From assembly GCA_017475045.1 (NCBI GenBank), contig JAFVGH010000097.1, forward strand, positions 93,491 to 157,490: a DNA stretch of 64,000 nucleotides. Reading direction: 5' to 3'. A program made the translations under genes and the position numbers. This stretch comes from Fibrobacter sp. (lineage in GTDB: Bacteria; Fibrobacterota; Fibrobacteria; Fibrobacterales; Fibrobacteraceae). Below the pieces are notes generated by a model. It saw only the letters and a program-made list of their open reading frames with translations, searched no databases and was not told the DNA's origin. The stretch's first letter is position 1. Every line of letters begins with the position of its first letter. This document shows positions 49,687-58,405 of the stretch, piece by piece.

Positions 49687-51378
49687 ATGAAGGCCCTTTA
49701 CCAGAAAATCCGCGTCTTTGACGGAAAAAGCTACGGTCTGTACCGCTCCCTCGCCGACAAGGCCTGGGACTTTGGCGACTTTACGCTGGAATTTCTGCAC
49801 GTACAGGGCGACCCCTTTGCGCCGGCCTCCCGGATTCTGGTGACTGCCCCCCTGCAGACCCTCGGGTACGGGGGCGAATGGAGCAGCACCTTCGAGCGAA
49901 AGCTTGCCATTTCGGACTACCTCCTCCGCAAGCTCAGCGAAAATGTGAAGGAACGCTTCCCCGACAAGAATGCCGCCATCGAGGTGGAGACCCCCGGGCC
50001 AGAAATGCTGGTGCGGAACGCCCTCTGGGTGGATAACGGTATACTGCGGGCAAGCCTTGCGGTACACCTGCCGGGCGAGGGCCGCAAGATCCAGGCCGAA
50101 CTGGCGGCCGAAATTTTGACCATGACGCTCCCCGACCTGCTTTCGGCAAGCCTGTACCGCACACCCGAAAACCAGGCCGGCATCGAGAAGAGTTTCCAGA
50201 CCCTCGAGACACGCCGCGCCATCTTAGAAGAGCTCCCTAAGCGCGGGCTGGTGGCCTTTGTGCCCGATGGGGCCGTGCTCCCTAGAGAGTCCGGGCTTTC
50301 GGAGCGGCCGCTTTCGGGCGCCGTTCCATTCGAGACTCCCGAAGAGCTGGCGGTCACTTTCGACATTGGCGGCAAGACGCTCCGTGGCATGGGAATCCCG
50401 AAGGGCGTGACCGTTATAACCGGCGGCGCCTACCACGGAAAGTCCACCCTGCTTGAGGCGCTGGTACGTTCCGTTTACCCCCACGTTCCTGGCGACGGCC
50501 GCGAGGGAATTGTGGTGGAGGAATCTGCGTTCCGCGTGGGCGTCGAAGACGGGCGCCATGTCCGGGGCACAGACCTTTCGTGCATGGTCCGTGACCTGCC
50601 GGGCGGAGTCTCTACCAAGAATTTCTCTACCGAAAAGGCTTCGGGTTCTACCAGCGAGGCGGCGAACCTGCTGGAGGCCATGGAGATGGGTTCCAAGACC
50701 TTCCTCATTGATGAGGATTCGTCGGCGGTGAACTTCCTGATTCGTGACCGTCGTGTGCGTGCCCTGCTTGGCGACGACCGTGAGCCCCTGATTCCCCTTA
50801 CCGACCGCATCCGCTCTTTTGTAGACATGGGCTTTAGCTTTATTTTGGTGGCAGGTGCTTGTGGAGACTTTTTGAGCCTTGCAGACAACATTGTGGTGAT
50901 GGCGGAATACAAGGCAGAATGTGGTAATACCAAGGCCCGCGAGCTTTTTGGTGCCTGCGATATGGCGAAGCCTAGTGAACAATATAGCGGTGTTTCGACA
51001 GGCGCCGTGTCGATCCCGGCCCCCCGAACCTTCGACGAATTCGTGAAGCCGCTGCTCCCCAAGGTACGCCCCGCCTCTGCGGTGGAGCGCCAGGTGAAGG
51101 TCAAGCTCAACGGCGACAGCCTGCTTCAGGTAGGCCAGCTGGTAGCCGACGTTTCCCGCGCAGGGCTTCTGGTAGACAAGTCGCAGAAGCTTGGCACAGG
51201 GTATCTGACACTGAACTTGTGCCAAAATCCAGAAGGTCTGACCCTTCGCGAGATGGCAGACAAGCTATGCGAAAAGATCCGCAACGTAGGGTTCCGCAAT
51301 TTGCCTCAGGGCATGAGCCGCTATATGAGCCTGCCCCGGGCAGTAGACATTGTGGCCACCCTGCTCCGCATGCGCTAA
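49687..51378 (+). CDS. ABC-class ATPase (COG3044 / PF09818 type)
   Basis: The 563-residue cytosolic protein has a GAYHGKSTLLEALVRSVYPHVPGDGRE Walker A region, an ABC-signature-like SGSTSEAANLLEAMEMG and a Walker B FLIDEDSSAVNFLIRD, typical of this predicted ATPase family, which has no known transporter partner. The N-terminal 200 residues (LEFLHVQGDPFAPASRILV) and the C-terminal YMSLPRAVDIVATLLRM fit it too. Family function is unknown. The start is set where similarity begins; the longer frame is in repeat sequence. It converges on the flavoprotein gene. Confidence 0.85.
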   Translation: MKALYQKIRVFDGKSYGLYRSLADKAWDFGDFTLEFLHVQGDPFAPASRILVTAPLQTLGYGGEWSSTFERKLAISDYLLRKLSENVKERFPDKNAAIEVETPGPEMLVRNALWVDNGILRASLAVHLPGEGRKIQAELAAEILTMTLPDLLSASLYRTPENQAGIEKSFQTLETRRAILEELPKRGLVAFVPDGAVLPRESGLSERPLSGAVPFETPEELAVTFDIGGKTLRGMGIPKGVTVITGGAYHGKSTLLEALVRSVYPHVPGDGREGIVVEESAFRVGVEDGRHVRGTDLSCMVRDLPGGVSTKNFSTEKASGSTSEAANLLEAMEMGSKTFLIDEDSSAVNFLIRDRRVRALLGDDREPLIPLTDRIRSFVDMGFSFILVAGACGDFLSLADNIVVMAEYKAECGNTKARELFGACDMAKPSEQYSGVSTGAVSIPAPRTFDEFVKPLLPKVRPASAVERQVKVKLNGDSLLQVGQLVADVSRAGLLVDKSQKLGTGYLTLNLCQNPEGLTLREMADKLCEKIRNVGFRNLPQGMSRYMSLPRAVDIVATLLRMR

Positions 51379-51394
51379 TTTTTACGCCGATTCT

Positions 51395-52552
51395 TTAAGC
51401 CAATTCCTTCACCAACTGCTTCAAGGCGGCTAGGGATTCAGCGGAAAGAGAACTCTTCACCGTCACCGTAGTTTCGCACAAGGTAACGTTCTTGAGGGTC
51501 GAAAGAATTTCGGCCATCTTCTTGGCGGCCATGGGGGCCCAGGTGCCGTTCTCCACGATACCCACCTTGCGGTTGCTGTAGTTCTTGGCCTTCAGGTGGT
51601 TCAAGAAATCTTCCATCACGGGGAAAAGCCCTGCATCGTAAGTAGGAGCCATCACCACCATGCGGTCATAGCGGAATGCATCTTCGATGACTTCGGCCAT
51701 GTCGCTGCGGGCCAGGTCCGAAACAACTACCTTCGGTACGCCTGCGGCTTCCAGTTCTTTGGCAAGAACTTCTGCAGCCTTGGCCGTGTGGCCGTAGATA
51801 GAGGCATAGGCGATAAGTACGCCTGTGTCTTCGGGGGCGTAACTGCTCCAGGTGTTGTACTTGCCGATGTAGTATTCCAGGTTCTCGGCAAGAACGGGGC
51901 CGTGGAGCGGGCAGATGGTCTTGATGTCGAGTGCGGCAGCCTTCTTGAGAACCGCCTGCACCTGGTTTCCGTACTTTCCCACGATGTTGAAGTAGTAGCG
52001 GCGGGCTTCGCAGGCCCAGTCGTCGGGGTCGGCGTCGTATGTACCGAACTTGCCGAAGGCATCGGCAGAGAACAGCACCTTTTCGGTCTGCTCAAAGCTG
52101 AAAAGCACTTCGGGCCAGTGGACCATGGGGGCGCCTATAAATTGCAAAGTATGCTTGCCCAGAGGCAGCGTGTCGCCTTCTTTCACCGTAAGTTTTTTCA
52201 CGTCGGCGGGGAGTTCCATGAACTGCGGGAGCAGCGCAAAGGCCTTGGCAGAGGCCACCAGGGTTACCTCGGGGTAGAGCGCCACGAACTGCGCGATACC
52301 GCCGGCGTGGTCCGGTTCCAGATGGTGTATAATCAGGTAGTCGGGCTTGCGTCTGGCAAGAACCGCCTGCAGGTTGGTGAGCCATTCCGTGACCTTGCGG
52401 CTGTCCACTGTGTCGGTAACGGCAATCTTTTCGTCATCGATCACAAAGGAATTGTAGGCCATGCCCGCGGGCACCACGTACTGCCCTTCGAAAAGGTCGA
52501 TGTCGGTATCGTCTACGCCAATGTACTTGATGGAATCGCTAAAGTTTTTCAT
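51395..52552 (-). CDS. Flavodiiron protein (FprA-type A flavoprotein)
   Basis: Reduces oxygen to water (or NO to nitrous oxide) in anaerobes. The 385-residue product has an N-terminal metallo-beta-lactamase-like di-iron domain with HHLEPDHAGG (the H-x-E-x-D-H site), DTLPLGKHTLQFIGAPMVHWPE and CPLHGPVL, and a C-terminal flavodoxin domain (GVLIAYASIYGHTAKAAEVLAKEL; MAPTYDAGLFPVM; FMN loop NGTWAPMAAKK). It lacks an extra rubredoxin domain. Rubrerythrin at 26731 fits the same oxygen-protection role. Confidence 0.95.
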   Translation of the reverse strand: MKNFSDSIKYIGVDDTDIDLFEGQYVVPAGMAYNSFVIDDEKIAVTDTVDSRKVTEWLTNLQAVLARRKPDYLIIHHLEPDHAGGIAQFVALYPEVTLVASAKAFALLPQFMELPADVKKLTVKEGDTLPLGKHTLQFIGAPMVHWPEVLFSFEQTEKVLFSADAFGKFGTYDADPDDWACEARRYYFNIVGKYGNQVQAVLKKAAALDIKTICPLHGPVLAENLEYYIGKYNTWSSYAPEDTGVLIAYASIYGHTAKAAEVLAKELEAAGVPKVVVSDLARSDMAEVIEDAFRYDRMVVMAPTYDAGLFPVMEDFLNHLKAKNYSNRKVGIVENGTWAPMAAKKMAEILSTLKNVTLCETTVTVKSSLSAESLAALKQLVKELA

Positions 52553-52566
52553 GTAAGCCTCGTGAA

Positions 52567-53364
52567 CTAGTAGTAAAAATTCATGTTGAACCAGCCTGTC
52601 TTTCCGTCAGAGGAAATGGCAATGCCACAGGCTACTTTGGAGTAGCTGTTTTTCATGTTCAGATAATGACCTATCTGCTGATAATCCGTGATCCCTTGTT
52701 CTACCTTGGCCTTTTCCTTTTCCCACATGGCCATCTCGTAATACTGGACAGCTCCCGTAGCGTTCGATTTCCAGGAGGTGGAAAAATTCGGGCCCGAATT
52801 CTGTGCACTTTCTCCGCAGTCGCCAAAGTGTCCGTGGGCTGCATCGTCTGCCATGTCTGCTGCGGCCTGGTCAATGGCGCACTGTTGCTTTTGGGCATCG
52901 GCGAGGGCCATAGGCTTCAGGCCTTCTGTAGCGCGGTATTCGTTCAGCAGTTTCAGGCACTCATCCCTCCAGCCTTCGTCAATGAAAGGCTGTGTCAATT
53001 CGTAATCCAGCAGGGGTGTCAGGTCAGATGCCGAGGAGGTTGTCGTTGTTGCGGCCGACTCCGGTGCCCCCGATTCAGAGGATTTCGGTGTTGTCGATTC
53101 AGAAGACTCCGGCGCCCCCGATTCAGAGGATTCCGGCGTCGTCGTTTCGGAAGAGCCGTCAGAAGAAGATTCTGTCAAATCTTGCAAATCATCTTCTGAC
53201 GATGTCGTTTCTTCACTGTCGGCATTGTCCCGGCTGTGTCGATGGTTGTCTTTTTCTGCTTTGACCTGCTCCTGCTCCGCCCCTATGGGGCTGTCGGAAC
53301 TGCTGCAAGCCGCCAATGCAAAAGCCACGAAGGCGATAGCAAGATAACCCAATCCCTTTTTCAT
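52567..53364 (-). CDS. CAP/SCP-domain lipoprotein with Ser/Glu/Pro-rich linker
   Basis: The 265-residue product has a lipobox (IAFVAFALAACSSSD), an acidic linker rich in Ser, Glu, Pro and Thr (SESGAPESSESTTPKSSESG repeated, residues 45-120), and a C-terminal CAP (SCP/PR1) domain: LLNEYRATEGLKPMALADAQKQQCAIDQAAADMADDAAHGHFGDCGESAQNSGPN...IGHYLNMKNSYSKVACGIAIS. CAP domains bind sterols or act in surface interactions, or are proteases in some cases. It ends in TGWFNMNFYY. A paralogue is encoded right upstream. Confidence 0.85.
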   Translation of the reverse strand: MKKGLGYLAIAFVAFALAACSSSDSPIGAEQEQVKAEKDNHRHSRDNADSEETTSSEDDLQDLTESSSDGSSETTTPESSESGAPESSESTTPKSSESGAPESAATTTTSSASDLTPLLDYELTQPFIDEGWRDECLKLLNEYRATEGLKPMALADAQKQQCAIDQAAADMADDAAHGHFGDCGESAQNSGPNFSTSWKSNATGAVQYYEMAMWEKEKAKVEQGITDYQQIGHYLNMKNSYSKVACGIAISSDGKTGWFNMNFYY

Positions 53365-53398
53365 TTTTTCCTGTGCCTCGAGATATTCTCGGTGAGAA

Positions 53399-53947
53399 TT
53401 AGTAGAAGTTCACATTGAACCAGCCCGTGGTTCCGTCCTTAGAGACGGCGATGCCGCAGGCCACCTTGGTGTAGTCACCCCGCATGTTCTTGTAATGGCC
53501 GATGTAAGGGTAGTCCTCGTCTTTATCAAGACTGCGTTCGCCGCTTTCGACCAGCTTCTTTTCGTTCCACATCATGTCCAGGTAGTAGTCGGCCACGTCG
53601 GCGGCCTTTCTATTGTTCGCCATGCTGGCGTTGGGGCCCGAGTTCTGTGCCCACTCCCCGCAGGCCTTGAAATGCCCGTGGGCCTTGTTTTCGGCCAGGT
53701 CATCGGCGGACTGTTCGTCTGCGCATTTCTGCTTCTCTTCGTCGGCAAGCGCTACCGGTGCCAGGTTTTCTGTGGCGCGGTAATTGTTGATGACATCCAG
53801 GCAATGCTCCCGCCAATCGGGTTCATCCATTCCGGCAGTGACATCTGCTCCGGAACTAGAATCATCGGAACATCCTGTAACGGCCAGTGCAAAAAACGCC
53901 ACAGCCAGAACCGCACGCCCTGTAAAAGTCTTGAACATGGATTTCAT
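53399..53947 (-). CDS. CAP/SCP-domain lipoprotein (paralogue without linker)
   Basis: The 182-residue product has a lipobox (AVAFFALAVTGCSDD), a short spacer and a CAP domain like that of the neighbour: VINNYRATENLAPVALADEEKQKCADEQSADDLAENKAHGHFKACGEWAQNSGPN, ending YIGHYKNMRGDYTKVACGIAVSKDGTTGWFNVNFY. The two genes are 34 nt apart, so they arose by duplication; the linker differs. The start at 53947 follows AAGGAG; GTG two codons upstream is less likely. Confidence 0.85.
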   Translation of the reverse strand: MKSMFKTFTGRAVLAVAFFALAVTGCSDDSSSGADVTAGMDEPDWREHCLDVINNYRATENLAPVALADEEKQKCADEQSADDLAENKAHGHFKACGEWAQNSGPNASMANNRKAADVADYYLDMMWNEKKLVESGERSLDKDEDYPYIGHYKNMRGDYTKVACGIAVSKDGTTGWFNVNFY

Positions 53948-54062
53948 AAACACTCCTTGATACGCATAACACTAATGTACATAAAAAACACGGGATTCAT
54001 GCGTCATCTAGCCCAAAAGGGACTAAACACCCAAGTCTTAATGAGTATATTTTGCTACGATT

Positions 54063-54470
54063 ATGGCCACGAAAGAAACAACTGTCGATGCGTCAATCGA
54101 AAAAGGCGAAGTTCTGACCGCCTTTGTGGAGTCTATGCTGGAACCCTACGAGCCGTCTCCCAAGGCCACCATCCAGGTCGATGTGGCAATAGACGAGGTG
54201 TTCAGCAATATTGTCCAGTATTCCGGCGCCAAGTCCGTGACGGTTGTGGCCAACTTGGACGAGCCCACCTCCATGTTTTCCCTGACTTTTGTGGATGGGG
54301 GCAAGCCCTACAACCCCCTGGAAAACGACGACCCCGACGTTTCACTCCCTGTGGAGGAACGCGAAATAGGGGGCCTGGGCATCTTTTTGGTGAAGAAAAC
54401 CATGGATGACGTTCAATACGAGCGCAAGGGTGACCAAAATTATTTTACTATTTTTAAGAAAATCAGATAG
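54063..54470 (+). CDS. RsbW-type anti-sigma-factor serine kinase
   Basis: The 135-residue product is a HATPase_c domain of the anti-sigma kinase type: N-box VAIDEVFSNIVQYSGA, G1-like FVDGGKPYNPLEND and G2-like IGGLGIFLVKKTMDDVQYER. Such kinases bind a sigma factor or another target and phosphorylate their STAS antagonist. The STAS gene starts 9 nt after it. No sigma factor or PP2C phosphatase lies adjacent. Confidence 0.85.
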   Translation: MATKETTVDASIEKGEVLTAFVESMLEPYEPSPKATIQVDVAIDEVFSNIVQYSGAKSVTVVANLDEPTSMFSLTFVDGGKPYNPLENDDPDVSLPVEEREIGGLGIFLVKKTMDDVQYERKGDQNYFTIFKKIR

Positions 54471-54479
54471 AGGTACAAG

Positions 54480-54776
54480 ATGAAAATCGAACAGACCCGT
54501 GACAATACCACTTTGACCCTGGCTTTGGAAGGTCGTCTGGATACCATCACCGCACCCGAATTGGAACAGGTCGTCAATGCGAGCCTGGACGGGCTCACCG
54601 CCTTGATCTTTGACTTTGCCAAGCTGGAATACGTTTCTTCGGCAGGGCTCCGCGTGTTGCTCAGCGCTCAGAAGAAGATGAACAAGCAGGGCAAGATGGA
54701 AGTCAAGAACGTCTGTGCCGAAATCATGGACGTCTTGGACATCACAGGTTTCAGCGACATTCTGACGATTGTCTAG
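54480..54776 (+). CDS. STAS-domain anti-anti-sigma factor
   Basis: The 98-residue product has the STAS fold: LALEGRLDTITAPELEQVVNASLDGLTALIFDFAKLEYVSSAGLRVLLSAQKKMNKQGKMEVKNV. Ser in SSAGLR is the position phosphorylated by the partner kinase. It works with the RsbW-type protein as a partner switch. Its stop codon shares the palindrome CTAG with the stop of the NSS transporter gene (tail-to-tail overlap of four bases). Confidence 0.9.
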   Translation: MKIEQTRDNTTLTLALEGRLDTITAPELEQVVNASLDGLTALIFDFAKLEYVSSAGLRVLLSAQKKMNKQGKMEVKNVCAEIMDVLDITGFSDILTIV

Positions 54777-56191
54777 AATATCTTGGCCGCCAGTTCCGGC
54801 GCGAACTTGGTCAGGTAGCCCTGGATAAGCAGAATCGTGATCAGGGCAGGCAAAATCCACTTGAAGTAAATCTTGACGAGCTTGTGGCGGGGGAGTTTTA
54901 GGCCCTCGCCCGTGTTCATTTCGTTGAAGAACTTCTCTTCGCCCCAGCCGTAGCGGTTACAGCAGAACACCACCATGAATATGGCGCCTGCAGGCAGCAT
55001 GGTGTTGCTCACGATAAAGTCTTCTAGGTCAAGCACGCAGCTGCCCGGGCCAAAAGGCTCGAATCCTGAGAGCACGTTGAACCCAAGAGCGCAGGGGAGT
55101 GACATCAGGAACACCGCAATCACGTTCCAGAACGCCACTTTCCGGCGCTTGTAGCCCTTCAGGTCCATCCAGAAAGCCACGATATTCTCGAACACGGCAA
55201 TCAGGGTAGAAAGAGCCGCAAACGACATGAACAAGAAGAACGCCGCTCCGCAGAACCGGCCCGCGGGCATCATGGCGAACACGTTGGACAAAGTAACAAA
55301 GATAAGCCCGGGGCCCTGCGCAGGGGACTGCCCAAAGGCAAAGCACGAGGGGATAATGATAAGGCCAGCCACTAGCGCCACCACGGTATCCAAGGCACAG
55401 ATGCTGGCCGCCTCTTTGGTCAGGGAATGCTGCCGCTTGATGTAGCTTCCGAAAATGGCCATGCTACCGATACCGATGCTCAGGGTAAAGAAGGCGTGGG
55501 CAAAAGCCGCAAAGATGGCTTCTCCCATTCCCTTGCCGGACTGTGACAGGCGTTCCAGGGAGGGGAGCAGGTAGAATTCAATGCCCTTGCCGGCACCCGG
55601 GAGCGTCACCGCACGAATGGCGAGCAAGATCATGATGATAAACAGCGCGATCATCATCTTCTTGGTGATGCGCTCCACGCCCTTGCGAAGCCCAAGAGAC
55701 ACAATGCCAAGTCCCAAGACAATGGCCACGGTCATCCAGAAAATCAGGAGGGGCGGGTTTGCAAGCATCTCGCCGAAACCGCTTGCAATCTGGTCGGGCG
55801 TTCCCTTCAAGAATTCGCCGTCGGTGAGCATCTTGTAGAAATAGAAGAACATCCAGCCCGTGACTACGGAGTAGAACGCCATCAAAATGTAGTTGGCGCT
55901 GATCAGCGGGAACTTGGCCCAGTGCCACTTGGTGCCGGGCTGCTCAAGCTTGTCAAAGGCCATGCCGATGCCGCTCTTGCCGCCACGCCCAATGGCCAGT
56001 TCCGCCATGAGCACCGGGAGCCCGAGGAACAGCAGGAATCCCAGGTAGGGCAGCACAAAGGCCGCACCGCCGTATTGCCCCGCGATGTAGGGGAAACGCC
56101 ACACGTTGCCAAGGCCAATGGCACAGCCCGCGGCAATCAGCAAAAATCCAAGTCTAGTCTTAAAAGTCTCGCGCTCTCTTTTATGTTCCAT
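54773..56191 (-). CDS. Neurotransmitter:sodium symporter (NSS) family transporter
   Basis: A 472-residue inner-membrane protein with about twelve hydrophobic helices. The first is the NSS signature RLGFLLIAAGCAIGLGNVWRFPYIAGQYGGAAF. Other family features are FFSLSIGIGSMAIFGSYI-like (here HAFFTLSIGIGSMAIFGSYIKRQ) and SFAALSTLIAVFENIVAFWMD. Members move amino acids with sodium; the substrate cannot be told. The start at 56191 gives the usual N-terminal charged tail (MEHKRERETFKTR); a longer frame would cross repeats. Confidence 0.92.
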   Translation of the reverse strand: MEHKRERETFKTRLGFLLIAAGCAIGLGNVWRFPYIAGQYGGAAFVLPYLGFLLFLGLPVLMAELAIGRGGKSGIGMAFDKLEQPGTKWHWAKFPLISANYILMAFYSVVTGWMFFYFYKMLTDGEFLKGTPDQIASGFGEMLANPPLLIFWMTVAIVLGLGIVSLGLRKGVERITKKMMIALFIIMILLAIRAVTLPGAGKGIEFYLLPSLERLSQSGKGMGEAIFAAFAHAFFTLSIGIGSMAIFGSYIKRQHSLTKEAASICALDTVVALVAGLIIIPSCFAFGQSPAQGPGLIFVTLSNVFAMMPAGRFCGAAFFLFMSFAALSTLIAVFENIVAFWMDLKGYKRRKVAFWNVIAVFLMSLPCALGFNVLSGFEPFGPGSCVLDLEDFIVSNTMLPAGAIFMVVFCCNRYGWGEEKFFNEMNTGEGLKLPRHKLVKIYFKWILPALITILLIQGYLTKFAPELAAKIF

Positions 56192-56259
56192 AATACCTAA
56201 TGATAATAATTTTTCCGGTGTCATCCTCACCACTGCCTTCGTCATTCCCGCCACCACCA

Positions 56260-56287
56260 TTGTCATTCCCGCGAAAGCGGGAATCTC
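56260..56287. repeat. Short palindromic repeat, copy 3
   Basis: ATTCCCGC and GCGGGAAT pair around GAAA (56265-56284); read on the minus strand it begins GAGATTCC and ends GGAATGACA like copies 1 and 2. A half copy, GTCATTCCCGC, precedes it at 56241. Confidence 0.75.
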
Positions 56288-56311
56288 CTTTTCCTATCTT
56301 TCACATTAGTT

Positions 56312-56665
56312 ATGCCACACTTTGTCTACATGCTGCGCTGTGCCGGAAACCGCATCTACACGGGTTACGCTGTAGATGTTGCCGCCCGTTTCGAGGAACA
56401 CTGTACAGGGCGTGGGGCCAAGTTCACCAAGGCATTCCCTCCCGAAAAAATCCTCCGGCAGTTTGAACTCCCCAGCAAAGAATACGCCCTCAGGCTAGAG
56501 GCCCGCATCAAAAAACTTGCGACTCCCCAAAAAGAACTTTTGGCCCAGGGCGACGAAGAACTGGCGCAATCCCTTATAGAGGGCCTCGGCGAGCCGCTCC
56601 CTCGTAAAAAGCGCAAGCGACGCAAACCGCGCAAGCCGTGCGAGCAACGTAAACAGCACGAGTAG
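56312..56665 (+). CDS. GIY-YIG-domain protein (UPF0213/YhbQ-like)
   Basis: The 117-residue product starts MPHFVYMLRCAGNRIYTGYAVDVAARFEEHCTGRGAKFTKAF, the GIY-YIG-nuclease core (VYMLRC and YTGYA are the two motifs, RF/E follow). The C-terminal 25 residues are almost all Arg, Lys and Pro. YhbQ-like members are putative nucleases of unknown target. It is a single-gene unit; no Shine-Dalgarno is seen. Confidence 0.85.
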   Translation: MPHFVYMLRCAGNRIYTGYAVDVAARFEEHCTGRGAKFTKAFPPEKILRQFELPSKEYALRLEARIKKLATPQKELLAQGDEELAQSLIEGLGEPLPRKKRKRRKPRKPCEQRKQHE

Positions 56666-56715
56666 CGAGAGTGGCGTCGCCGCACAAAAAAATGACGGTG
56701 GGGTAGCCTTGTAGG

Positions 56716-57603
56716 CTACACTTCTATAGACATGCCGGTGAACATCTGGCAGGCCCGTTCGTCAAGAACTTCGTGCAGTATCTCGTAGGCGCGATTGCCG
56801 GTGCAGTGGCCCGTGTAGATCTTTTGCACGTCTAGTTCCAGCAGGCGCTTGGCAAAGGCGTAGACCGCTTCGTCTTTGTAGCGGTATAGGTGGAACCCGC
56901 CAAGGATTCCGTAAATCTTTTTGCCCGGGAAGGTGGCCTCAATTTCTTTTACGATGTTGTCGGCGCCGGCATGGCTGCAACTGTTCATCACGAACAGCCC
57001 CTTGGGAGTGTCAAAGACCAGGCTCTGCTCGTGGTCAAAACTGTCGTAGCGGTAACGGCCGTTTTCCTTGATAGAAAGCCCTGCCGCCTGTGCGATGTGG
57101 GCACGGGCCTCTGGGCTCACGACGGAGTCTTTATGGGGAACCAGGTATACGTTGGGGGCAATTTCTGCATCGCCTTCGACAAAGCGGATGCGGCCCGCGA
57201 AACGCTTGAGGGCACCTTTGCGGATGCCTATATATTCGTGATAGGCGAATGGTCCGAAAAGCTTGTGGGTATGGTAGCAGTTTTCGGCGGCGCCCTTCCT
57301 CAAAAAGCAGGGAGCCTTTTCGTTGATGCTGAAAAATTCCGAAAGGCCGTTGGCGTGGTCGTAGTGGGCGTGGCTGAGGATTGCGGTGTCTACCTTAGAA
57401 AGGTCAATGCCCATGGCGGCGGCGTTGCGTGCGAACCGACGTGAGGCCCCGGCGTCTAACAAGTAACGGTTGCCCTCGAACTCTATGTAGACAGAAAGCC
57501 CCCACTCCCCGCAGAGGGGTGTGCAACTGCTGTTGGCCGCGCAACTGTCGGCCGCAAAATCCGTGCCACCGGCAATATTATCTACCAGAATCTTGACAAG
57601 CAT
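56716..57603 (-). CDS. MBL-fold metallo-hydrolase
   Basis: The 295-residue product has the metallo-beta-lactamase motif SHAHYDHANGLSEFF (H-x-H-x-D-H), then NSCSHAGADNIVKEIEATFPGKKIYGILGGFHLYR and IYTGHCTGNRAYEILHEVL, as in the sub-family related to 7,8-dihydropterin-6-methyl-4-(beta-D-ribofuranosyl)-aminobenzene phosphate synthase. The substrate is not shown by the sequence. A Cys-rich N-terminus (CAANSSCTPLCGEWGL) is usual in that group. It follows the 60-residue gene. Confidence 0.85.
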   Translation of the reverse strand: MLVKILVDNIAGGTDFAADSCAANSSCTPLCGEWGLSVYIEFEGNRYLLDAGASRRFARNAAAMGIDLSKVDTAILSHAHYDHANGLSEFFSINEKAPCFLRKGAAENCYHTHKLFGPFAYHEYIGIRKGALKRFAGRIRFVEGDAEIAPNVYLVPHKDSVVSPEARAHIAQAAGLSIKENGRYRYDSFDHEQSLVFDTPKGLFVMNSCSHAGADNIVKEIEATFPGKKIYGILGGFHLYRYKDEAVYAFAKRLLELDVQKIYTGHCTGNRAYEILHEVLDERACQMFTGMSIEV

Positions 57604-57611
57604 CTTGCACC

Positions 57612-57794
57612 CTACCGATTCCAGCCGTTATGCCCCTCGCCATAGTACAGCGCAGCATCTTCGGGCCCAAAGTCATCTGGCCCCGAATCCCTAGGCGAAA
57701 GCCACCCCCGCATCTTCTTGATGTGTGCCTTGCGCTCCTCGGCCTTGGCGGCATCTTGTTGCGGCACGTGCGAATTTTCAGTAGAGTCAGCCAT
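57612..57794 (-). CDS. 60-residue protein upstream of the MBL-fold gene
   Basis: The product (MADSTENSHVPQQDAAKAEER...WLSPRDSGPDDFGPEDAALYYGEGHNGWNR) is hydrophilic and acidic at the end, with no domain I recognise. It ends 8 nt before the MBL-fold start, so it is probably co-transcribed. Small, but the spacing favours a real gene. Confidence 0.5.
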   Translation of the reverse strand: MADSTENSHVPQQDAAKAEERKAHIKKMRGWLSPRDSGPDDFGPEDAALYYGEGHNGWNR

Positions 57795-57846
57795 ACGCTA
57801 CAAAGATAGATTATTCAGGTGCTCATAGGACTCTTTTTAACTTGAT

Positions 57847-58385
57847 TTAACTTACTTCCCAATAGCCTCCTTTATCGGGCCCAACGCGTTTTACAATGCC
57901 TTCGGCCTGTAGCTTTGCAATATTCTTTTCTACGGCTCTCGTTGTCACCCGTAGTGATTCCGCTATCATGGGTATGGTAATTTTAGGGTTTTCTTTCATC
58001 ATTTCGATGATTTTCACCGAACTTTTCACCGAACTTTCCACCGAACCTTCCACCGAACCTTTCTGTGAACCATTGGGAACATCAGAGTCAACGCCCTCAT
58101 TCAGCTCAAACGGAGTCACGTTAATCCTGTTGAACGGAATCGTCACCACAATGAAATTCTTCTCAATCTTTATAGAATCTCGACCGTACGCCCCGACAAT
58201 CTTCGGCACACCGCGCCCCACACGATATAGCCAAATTCCCGGCCACATAAAGCAGCCCCGTTCGAAATAGCCGAAATGTACTCGCCAATCTCGTCCTTTG
58301 AAAACCAACTTTCCTTAAAGTCCAACCACTCATATTCGTGCGGAAGGACCATCAGGTTCCTTATAAGATTTTCTGATTTTGCCAT
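57847..58385 (-). pseudogene. AlbA_2/HTH transcriptional-regulator remnant with internal deletion and frameshift
   Basis: Residues of the first frame start MAKSENLIRNLMVLPHEYEWLDFKESWFSKDEIGEYISAISNGAALCGREFGYIVWG, the N-terminus of AlbA_2 (Schlafen-like ATP-binding) proteins of the RecG-like regulator family. There the frame breaks; the -1 frame then continues with VGAYGRDSIKIEKNFIVVTIPFN, the C-terminal part of the same family, a linker (GSVEGSVESSVKSSVK, from a 12-bp repeat), and a winged helix (ENPKITIPMIAESLRVTTRAVEKNIAKLQAEGIVKRVGPDKGGYWEV). About 250 residues between the halves are missing. A palindrome stands in front of it. Confidence 0.7.
58011..58070. repeat. 12-bp tandem repeat encoding the regulator's linker
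   Basis: Five units of TTTTCACCGAAC/TTTCCACCGAAC/CTTCCACCGAAC type. Each encodes four residues on the minus strand. Confidence 0.75.
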
Positions 58386-58405
58386 AATCTTTTTTGCCTC
58401 CAAGT

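Noticed and set aside
57847..58308. Intact 153-residue HTH protein
   Set aside because: The first part of this frame (MVFKGRDWRVHFGYFERG) is an out-of-frame translation of the AlbA_2 domain; the true protein-like frame shifts near 58200.
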